Program-made: the position numbers and the translations under genes
NCBI RefSeq assembly: GCF_004843545.1
Contig: NZ_CP039457.1
Location: 1,082,501-1,146,500 of the forward strand
Length of the DNA: 64,000 bases
Source: Streptococcus pasteurianus
GTDB lineage: Bacteria; Bacillota; Bacilli; Lactobacillales; Streptococcaceae
Direction: 5' to 3'
The notes under the pieces: generated by a model
What the model saw: only the letters and a program-made list of their open reading frames with translations
Databases searched by the model: none
What the model was told of the DNA's origin: nothing
Shown: positions 58,142 to 64,000 of the stretch, in pieces
Layout: every line of letters starts with the position of its first letter
Position numbering within the stretch: position 1 is the stretch's first letter

Positions 58142-58339
58142 TTAAATTTTTGCGTCTTGTGAATCATTCACCAGTTCTTCTAGCTCTTTTTCATTTTTTA
58201 TATCTTCAACAGGTTTCTTTCCAGTAATATCCTTATATGCTTCTTTCGCACCATTCTTCACAGCCCACTTGATGATAAAATATAATGCTATCAAAATAAC
58301 AATTGCGGTTCCTCCGCTTATGCCTAATTCATTCCACAT
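58142..58339 (-). CDS. Small single-pass membrane protein (DUF6019-like)
   Basis: Protein of 65 aa: a short exposed start (MWNELGISGG), one membrane helix (TAIVILIALYFIIKWAV) and a charged cytoplasmic tail rich in Glu and Lys. It resembles the DUF6019 family of clostridia from memory. Preceded by GGAGGA. Function unknown. First of the island genes met from the left. Confidence 0.6.
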   Translation of the reverse strand: MWNELGISGGTAIVILIALYFIIKWAVKNGAKEAYKDITGKKPVEDIKNEKELEELVNDSQDAKI

Positions 58340-58385
58340 AATTCAATCCTCCAAATTCAGATTTCTCAGTTTCAAAAATTGGAAT

Positions 58386-58709
58386 TTAACGTTCTCTTTT
58401 ATGTCTATCAATAAGCAACAAAACAAACATAATAAACCATATCCCCCATGCGATCCAACAGCCTATTCCTTGATATTGGATATCTATGATTATTCCAATA
58501 ATAAAAGGAACTGACATAAACATCATTCTTTTTCCATATGCCTTACATATATCATTCTCATCGTATTTCTTTCGTTCATCCGCTGATTTCATATTATAAC
58601 CCGACAAGAATTTAGCAGCTTTTCCTTCTGATTTATAAAACCACATTCCAAACAAAAACATAATCACTACCATCATAAAGTCAAAAACAATATAGAACAT
58701 ATAATACAA
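58386..58709 (-). CDS. Membrane protein, DUF3784-like
   Basis: Protein of 107 aa with three membrane segments (about 3-24, 65-78 and 83-100). The loop FLSGYNMKSADERKKYDEND is the hallmark of DUF3784, a family common in clostridia and some bacilli. Function unknown. Preceded by AAAGGAG. It is the middle gene of three small genes on the minus strand. Confidence 0.7.
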   Translation of the reverse strand: MYYMFYIVFDFMMVVIMFLFGMWFYKSEGKAAKFLSGYNMKSADERKKYDENDICKAYGKRMMFMSVPFIIGIIIDIQYQGIGCWIAWGIWFIMFVLLLIDRHKRER

Positions 58710-58754
58710 TTTCTCCTTTCAGCCAATCACTCTTATCTCTTTGAATTTTCTACA

Positions 58755-59150
58755 TTACTCTTCAGCTTTGACCAAACATAGCAAATCAGTATATCCTGAC
58801 TGCATAAGTAATTGCTTAAAACCAGACATCACTTCTTCTTTTGTATAATTATTATTTTTCAAAAACTCACTATCCTTCTCACTAAGGTATTGGTAGAAAA
58901 GAGCTGCTGCCATTACCTCATTTCTGTCTGTATAATCAATGCTGTCTAAAAGTATATTCTCTGCTTCGTTAATTTTCCCAGAATCAATCATATCAAGAAA
59001 ATCTTTCAAATTTTTCCCTGATACTTCATATTTATTTTCTTTTTCAAGTTCAACAGAAACATACTTTTTCCCAAACATTAAAGAAAATAATACTCTTACC
59101 ATTTCTTTTATCATTCGCATAATATAGTCTTTTTCGTCTGTGAAATACAT
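58755..59150 (-). CDS. Small helical protein, DUF6483-like
   Basis: Protein of 131 aa, soluble. It opens MYFTDEKDYIMRMIKEMVRVLFSLMFGKKY and then forms a tetratricopeptide-like helical body (IDSGKINEAENILLDSIDY). This matches my memory of the DUF6483 family, seen in Lachnospiraceae and relatives. Function unknown. It has GGAGATG before the ATG. Confidence 0.6.
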   Translation of the reverse strand: MYFTDEKDYIMRMIKEMVRVLFSLMFGKKYVSVELEKENKYEVSGKNLKDFLDMIDSGKINEAENILLDSIDYTDRNEVMAAALFYQYLSEKDSEFLKNNNYTKEEVMSGFKQLLMQSGYTDLLCLVKAEE

Positions 59151-59514
59151 TTTTCATCTCCATAACTTCCGATTGAGATTTCACCTGTTTTAAGAGATTT
59201 AATAACTGTTATATTTTGTCATTAAATTCTCCGAAAACCCTTGAAAACACTGGATTTGTCGCAGGTGAGCTTTCCCTTATTTTTTCCCTTGTGTTATATC
59301 GTCCCATCAGTGTTTATGAACTCTGATAAGGGCAAATACAAGGGCACAAGATGTCCGGCGGACATCTGCTCTGTGCCGACCGAAGCGGCAGCGGAGACCA
59401 AAAAAATTATATAAAACAGTATAACATAAAATAAAAGTGACATGGTGGACTGATTGAAATGCTTCTTAATTTTTGCTACTAATGATTGATTAAATGATAA
59501 GGAGATGGGATACG
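59151..59514. other. Gene-poor stretch with long GC-rich hairpin
   Basis: No complete gene is evident. The striking part is 59342-59377: outer arms GGGCACA and TGTGCC around a perfect 9-bp inverted repeat AGATGTCCG-G-CGGACATCT. It is much richer in GC than its surroundings. Such structures occur next to relaxase or recombinase genes of clostridial elements, as oriT-like or terminal sequences; no such gene is present here. Confidence 0.5.
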
Positions 59515-59751
59515 ATGAGAACAATATTTGCAGAATACAATCCACAACGAAACAGCATTGACATTTATACAAATGTTGGCTATATGCTTCGCATTGACTG
59601 CTGGGAAGCCGAAAAGGATTTAAAAACCACACCCGGATCAGACTGTGCATTGACTTCACTTGCAGTCGATGAACCATTTGAATATGCGAGATTATATCTT
59701 GAGGGCAATTTACAGATGTGGGTAGATGCAGAAGATTCATTAGAGTTATAA
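59515..59751 (+). CDS. Small protein, DUF6061-like
   Basis: Protein of 78 aa from the ATG at 59515 (MRTIFAEYNPQRNSIDIYTN), with AAGGAGATG well placed upstream. An antiparallel beta core followed by a helix (DEPFEYARLYLEG) fits the DUF6061 family found on clostridial mobile elements (from memory). It is the only plus-strand gene in the island. Function unknown. Confidence 0.6.
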   Translation: MRTIFAEYNPQRNSIDIYTNVGYMLRIDCWEAEKDLKTTPGSDCALTSLAVDEPFEYARLYLEGNLQMWVDAEDSLEL

Positions 59752-59910
59752 AATGCAAGCAGCCTGTATGCTTCATTACACACAGGCTGCTTAATCAAAT
59801 TTATTATAATTGATGAAAAATCGGTTGCATTTTGTCAAAAGTACAAAACTTTTTGAAGCCAAGTGCTTTTAATTCCTGTTATGATACTGAGGATATCCCA
59901 GCAATACTTG

Positions 59911-62355
59911 CTATCCCTGATACCTTATTCTTTCTACCAGCGTTTCCTTTTTCAGATTACTGCTTAAAACGCAGGAAAGCACAATCTGCAAAAGGCTGAC
60001 CAGCAAAATCATAGCAAGAATTGGTGTCATTGGAACATGATAGACATTCATTCCAAATATCCCATTATGCTTTGCATAGGCAAAGAGCACGTAGCCAAGT
60101 GGCAGACCAACGACAAGTGCTACACATATGGTGCCAACCGTAAAAATCAGTCCCTGTAACTGCAGGCATAAATTTAATTGTTTATTTGTCATACCCACAG
60201 CCTGTAATACACCATATTCCTGCTTTTTTGTCGTAATATTCATGATCATGGTGTTTGCCATATTCATAAAACCGATGAATCCTACAACCGCCATAAACAG
60301 ATAACAGCCAAGCTTCATCATGCGAGCTGAGAATTCTGCAGATTGTAACTGCGCATGATAAGTATCCATTTTTATATGCGAAGTATTAGAAATCAATGTA
60401 TTCAGATTTTGCTCCACAGATGCCACATCTTTTTTGTCACAGTCCACCCACAGATAGCCATAGGCTGTTCCTCTCGGATTCATGGAACGGTATACGCCTT
60501 CCGGAATGACAAGGTAAGTGTCCGCACTTACAAAGGATCCTGCAATCTTTCCCTGATAGGTATAGGTTCCACTTCCATTCTCAAAGTCAAATGCAATGGA
60601 TTCACCCGGAGCATATCCATCTTGTTCCATCCACATCGACCAACCAAAGAAAATTTCACCATTCTTTACCGCCTGATCATAGTCCATAGAGCCAATATCC
60701 CCGTCCTGGCGCATAAAATCAAAATCCTTTTTACTCACAACAGCAGCCGGAAATCTTGTTCCGTTCAGATTTACAGAGACAATCTCTCTCGTCATGACAT
60801 CTGTCACTCCCGGAATGCTTTTGATTTCTTCAATCAGCGAATCATTCAATGGATCATCCGTCAGAATCGTATCCAGATTATTCTCCGGATATCTTTCATC
60901 ATACTCAGCAGAATAGTCAAGCTGCAGTTCAAATTGTCCATGATTAACGGAAAGACGTGCTTCATGCTCCGTGTCAATATTTCCCACATAATTAGAAATA
61001 ATCACAAACAATGCGCAGGAAAGCCCCAGTGTGAGGATGGTAGCAATGGTTCTTTTTTGGTTACCCATTACATTTGCCATTGCCATAGAAAACACGGTGA
61101 CATTTTTTCTGCCATTTCGTTTTCCTTTTTTGTGTTTTTCTGCATTTTCTAAATACCGTGTTGCTTCGATAGGTGAAATCCGTGAAACAATTTTCATTGG
61201 TTTACGCAGTGCCAAAGCAACGGTAAGAAATGATACGAAAATACATAGAAGCATAACAGGCAGGGAAAACAGTGACACCTGCTGATTTTGGACTCCCATA
61301 GAGTCAGTTCCAGTTGATACAAGATTCCCCTGTTCTACCAGCCAGTTAAAACCGCATTTTGCAATCAGAAAGCCCAGAAGCAATCCAACCGGTATTGAAA
61401 AAATTGTCAAAAAAATGCCCTCTCTGAAGATCAGTTGTTTCATCTGCTTTTTTGTTGCTCCCAAAGCCTTGATTTTTCCATACTCCTGTATCTTGTTGGC
61501 AATACCGACCTGAAAAATATTATAAATGACCACAACAGAGAAAAGTACAATTGCAAGAATCAAACCCCCGCATACCGCAATCGTTTCATAACTCGGCTGC
61601 AAGACCCATTGCAAATAGAGATCATTGACTATAACGTTTTTTTCTTCGATCCCACAAGCTGCTGCAATCTGCTTTATAACCGGTTCAATATTATTCATAG
61701 ATACATTTGCAGAATCATTTAAAGTAAAATAAATATTATACTGTCTGTCATTCTCTGCGACGTGCTCATCATAAAACGCCTGTGACCCGAAAGCAACATA
61801 AGATGCCTCGATGGTATACTCATCCCGATCATATAGGATTCCGCTGACAACAAATTCTTCCGGCTTATATTCTGACTGCATCCCTGCGCGGTAATCCAGT
61901 GTAACCGTATCTCCAATCTTTACATCACCATACCCCATTGCACGAAAAAATGCTCTTCCTGCGGCAATTTCCTGCATTTTTTCCGGATACTTTCCTTCCT
62001 TCAACTCATATTCTTTATTATAAGGAAGCATTTTTCTTGCAGTCTCATCCATGCAGACAAACCCGCCTTTTTCATTGCCTTTTATGATACCTTCGGTACA
62101 CATAGTGCCTGTAGCATCTATTTCCGCACGGCGGTTTACTTCTTTTAACTGCGATCCGTCTGCGGAAACAAACAGACCATAATTGCTTCCATATGATCCT
62201 GCCGCCTGACTTTTCTGTAAATGAATTACCCCATTTCCCACAGTACTGATAATCACAAGCAGCATCGTAGTCAGACATATGGACATCATGATCAGTATAC
62301 TTCTTGTCTTGTTCTTTTTGTCATTGCTATATGCAATCCTGCTTATTGTCTTCAT
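59911..62355 (-). CDS. FtsX-type ABC transporter permease of clostridial type
   Basis: Membrane protein of 814 aa with two FtsX repeats: N-terminal segment (about 18-40), extracellular MacB-like domain, three segments, a second N-terminal helix, another extracellular domain and three more segments. EYGKIKALGATKKQMKQLIF and EYGVLQAVGMTNKQLNLCLQ are the two coupling loops. Codon use differs from the streptococcal genes (many CTG, GGA and ATA codons, higher GC). It overlaps the ATPase gene by four bases. Related systems give resistance to peptide antibiotics or export them. Confidence 0.88.
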   Translation of the reverse strand: MKTISRIAYSNDKKNKTRSILIMMSICLTTMLLVIISTVGNGVIHLQKSQAAGSYGSNYGLFVSADGSQLKEVNRRAEIDATGTMCTEGIIKGNEKGGFVCMDETARKMLPYNKEYELKEGKYPEKMQEIAAGRAFFRAMGYGDVKIGDTVTLDYRAGMQSEYKPEEFVVSGILYDRDEYTIEASYVAFGSQAFYDEHVAENDRQYNIYFTLNDSANVSMNNIEPVIKQIAAACGIEEKNVIVNDLYLQWVLQPSYETIAVCGGLILAIVLFSVVVIYNIFQVGIANKIQEYGKIKALGATKKQMKQLIFREGIFLTIFSIPVGLLLGFLIAKCGFNWLVEQGNLVSTGTDSMGVQNQQVSLFSLPVMLLCIFVSFLTVALALRKPMKIVSRISPIEATRYLENAEKHKKGKRNGRKNVTVFSMAMANVMGNQKRTIATILTLGLSCALFVIISNYVGNIDTEHEARLSVNHGQFELQLDYSAEYDERYPENNLDTILTDDPLNDSLIEEIKSIPGVTDVMTREIVSVNLNGTRFPAAVVSKKDFDFMRQDGDIGSMDYDQAVKNGEIFFGWSMWMEQDGYAPGESIAFDFENGSGTYTYQGKIAGSFVSADTYLVIPEGVYRSMNPRGTAYGYLWVDCDKKDVASVEQNLNTLISNTSHIKMDTYHAQLQSAEFSARMMKLGCYLFMAVVGFIGFMNMANTMIMNITTKKQEYGVLQAVGMTNKQLNLCLQLQGLIFTVGTICVALVVGLPLGYVLFAYAKHNGIFGMNVYHVPMTPILAMILLVSLLQIVLSCVLSSNLKKETLVERIRYQG

Positions 62356-63026
62356 CTGAAATCCACCACCTGTCCGTCCTCAATCACCAGAATACGGTCA
62401 GCGACCTGTGCAATTTCGTCATCATGGGTAATCATTACAATTGTCTGTCCATATTTTTTTGCTGTCATCTTAAGCAGGGCGATTACCTCATCACTGGTCT
62501 TGGAATCAAGATTTCCTGTCGGCTCATCCGCAAATATAATCTCCGGACGATTCACCAGTGCTCTTGCAATTGCTACTCTCTGCTGCTGTCCTCCGGATAA
62601 CTGATTTGGCAGATTATAAATCCGGTTTTCAATCCCCAGAGTTGCAATAATATCATTTACATACGCTTCATCCACTTTTCTTCCATCCAGCCCCAGTGGC
62701 AGTACAATATTTTCCCAGACATTAACAGCTGAAACCAGATTAAATGCCTGAAAAACAAATCCGATTTTTCTTCTGCGGAAAACAGCAAGGGCATCTTCCT
62801 TCATCCTGTATAAATCTTTCCCCGCTAAAGTAACTCTGCCTTTTGTCGGGGTATCAAGCCCTCCAAGCATATGAAGTAATGTACTTTTACCGGAACCTGA
62901 CTTTCCAACAATTGCGACAAATTCTCCCTGCTCAATCTGAATGTCCACCTGATTTACCGCTTTGACCTGATTCTCACCTGCACCATAAAACTTACAAAGC
63001 TGCCTGGTTTCTAATATCACACTCAT
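62352..63026 (-). CDS. ABC transporter ATPase of the MacB/BceA type
   Basis: ATPase of 224 aa; the start at 63026 (MSVILETRQLCKFYGAGEN) has AAAGGAGG 7 nt upstream; a longer frame reads through the leader. Walker A GKSGSGKST, signature [15 protein letters not shown], Walker B IIFADEPTGNLDSKT and His in MITHDDEI. It is the first gene of the two-gene exporter. A two-component system, often found beside such pairs, is not present in the window. Confidence 0.92.
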   Translation of the reverse strand: MSVILETRQLCKFYGAGENQVKAVNQVDIQIEQGEFVAIVGKSGSGKSTLLHMLGGLDTPTKGRVTLAGKDLYRMKEDALAVFRRRKIGFVFQAFNLVSAVNVWENIVLPLGLDGRKVDEAYVNDIIATLGIENRIYNLPNQLSGGQQQRVAIARALVNRPEIIFADEPTGNLDSKTSDEVIALLKMTAKKYGQTIVMITHDDEIAQVADRILVIEDGQVVDFR

Positions 63027-63280
63027 GTGTTGCCTCCTTTTCAATTCTGTAAAGCGTACCTTTTCAGCGCACTTTCTTTGCCTGTTTATATATTTGGTCA
63101 TTTTTTAACCTACGTCCAAATTGTATCAGGACAATCTTTCATTTCACTTTCAAAAAACGAGCAGAAATCTTACAGAATTGTAAGATTTCTGCTCACTTAA
63201 AATTTAACCAACATTAGTCAATCAAAACTACAAGTTGGATTGTCGTCATATTTTAGAACCTGAAAGTAAACAAAATATTT

Positions 63281-63937
63281 CTATAATACGTCAATAAGTA
63301 ATGCTAAATAGCCCACAATATTAATTAAAGAATGAAGCATTATTGATGCAAATACATTTCTATGTCTAACATAAAACAGTGTTAAGATAACCGATGGCAC
63401 AATATAATAAAAAAACTCAGGTATCGAAACTATATGAATACAATCGAAAAGAACAATCGAAATAACTGTTGTAACGAATAATACATATTTAGATTTTGTT
63501 TTTCCTATTATTCCATATCGGAAGGTCATTTCTTCAATTACAGGAGCCAAAACGCACCCTTGTATTACACTTAATATAACAGGAACAGAGGCCATTTGAT
63601 TTTTTACATTTTCATTATTAGCAGGCAATATCTCTACCCACACATTTTGAGCTATCCAAAGCATAACCAATGTTAAAACCAATTCTATTATCAAAGTTAT
63701 AATTAAACCTATATAATACTTTTTATCTGTTAATTTAGTATTGCGGATAAAATCCCACTCTTCTTTCAATTCTCTGTGAAACAACGCGATTACAATTAAA
63801 AAAAGTATTACATATACCATAAAGGAAGCCCATTCATCTGATATGATAGGTGCAATTAATTCCCATAACCCGAAATTAATTAAGTAAAAAAATAAAATAA
63901 CTGCAATTCGTTTCCATATTTTATTTATACTTTTCAT
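63281..63937 (-). CDS. CPBP-family intramembrane metalloprotease
   Basis: Membrane protein of 218 aa with about seven segments. The catalytic Glu pair and Arg are in APVIEEMTFRYGIIGK (EExxxR), and the later metal-site His in DCIHIVSIPEFFYY and MLHSLINIVGY. CPBP (Abi/CAAX-like) proteases occur in bacteriocin self-immunity and in membrane-protein processing. It is AT-rich, unlike the exporter before it. It is separate from the ABC genes by about 250 bases. Which role applies is unclear. Confidence 0.85.
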   Translation of the reverse strand: MKSINKIWKRIAVILFFYLINFGLWELIAPIISDEWASFMVYVILFLIVIALFHRELKEEWDFIRNTKLTDKKYYIGLIITLIIELVLTLVMLWIAQNVWVEILPANNENVKNQMASVPVILSVIQGCVLAPVIEEMTFRYGIIGKTKSKYVLFVTTVISIVLFDCIHIVSIPEFFYYIVPSVILTLFYVRHRNVFASIMLHSLINIVGYLALLIDVL

Positions 63938-64000
63938 AAAAGCGTTTCTCCATAAAATTCTAAGTAAACAAAATCGCTGTGCGATAGCCTGCCAACGCCA

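Noticed and set aside
59294..59776. A 160-codon minus-strand reading frame over the hairpin region
   Set aside because: It runs through the GC-rich hairpin and opposite a better-supported small gene with a good ribosome site. Its composition is not protein-like except for a short tail resembling an element end.
60355..61152. A 265-codon plus-strand frame inside the clostridial permease gene
   Set aside because: It lies opposite a clear FtsX permease, has no ribosome site and is rich in His, Cys and Arg, as expected for an antisense shadow.

Overview
The window looks like a Streptococcus chromosome, probably from the bovis/equinus group. The species is an inference. The genus rests on characteristic neighbour sets: gyrA-srtA divergent from ldh, coaA-rpsT, ciaRH-pepN-phoU-pst, and truB-ribF-spx. 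The sequence is AT-rich, almost every gene has a purine-rich Shine-Dalgarno site, and most genes run on the minus strand. No rRNA, tRNA or CRISPR array was seen.

Bases 1-5.7 kb are the remains of an integrative conjugative element. They hold a TcpC/Orf13-type conjugation protein, a broken surface-adhesin leader fragment, and a lantibiotic self-protection cargo: LanF-E-G ABC transporter, a NisI/SpaI-like protein with an early amber codon, and a LanR-LanK two-component pair. No lantibiotic structural or modification gene is visible. A pseudogene of a Nramp-type metal transporter follows. From 6.7 to 14 kb comes core sequence: DUF1002 protein, VOC protein, sortase A, GyrA, lactate dehydrogenase and NADH oxidase. 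Fragments of an IS3-family and an ISL3-family transposase sit at 14.2-14.9 kb.

Bases 15-21 kb carry nucleoside salvage: a BmpA-type lipoprotein with its two permeases and double ATPase, plus deoxyribose-phosphate aldolase, but no pyrimidine nucleoside phosphorylase or cytidine deaminase. Next are RsmC-like methyltransferase, pantothenate kinase, ribosomal protein S20 (TTG start), CiaRH, aminopeptidase N, the phosphate operon pstS-C-A-B1-B2-phoU, and an RsmF-like methyltransferase. A 0.9-kb decayed stretch separates these from glutathione reductase, a thioredoxin-like protein, a monooxygenase-fold protein, a ZIP transporter, 3-methyladenine glycosylase, an inositol monophosphatase family protein, UPF0223, Spx, RibF, TruB and a DUF1858/DUF438 pair.

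Bases 44-57.6 kb are accessory: a GNAT pseudogene, a DUF2130 coiled-coil protein, an orphan half-size HsdS, and a five-gene transporter cluster (ECF S component of the MptD family, EcfT, fused double ATPase, and two half-size ABC exporter-type proteins). This layout suggests uptake of a small chelated molecule such as a metallophore. The orphan hsdS promoter and the region upstream of mptD share an 18-bp near-palindrome. A FtsX-type ABC exporter divergent from a TetR-family regulator follows.

Bases 58-63.1 kb look recently acquired from another gut Firmicute. The island begins beside a truncated MFS transporter start that still has its promoter and Shine-Dalgarno site. It carries three small proteins of unknown function, a DUF6061-like protein, a long GC-rich hairpin, and a second FtsX-type ABC exporter with clostridial-looking codon use. 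A CPBP intramembrane protease ends the window.
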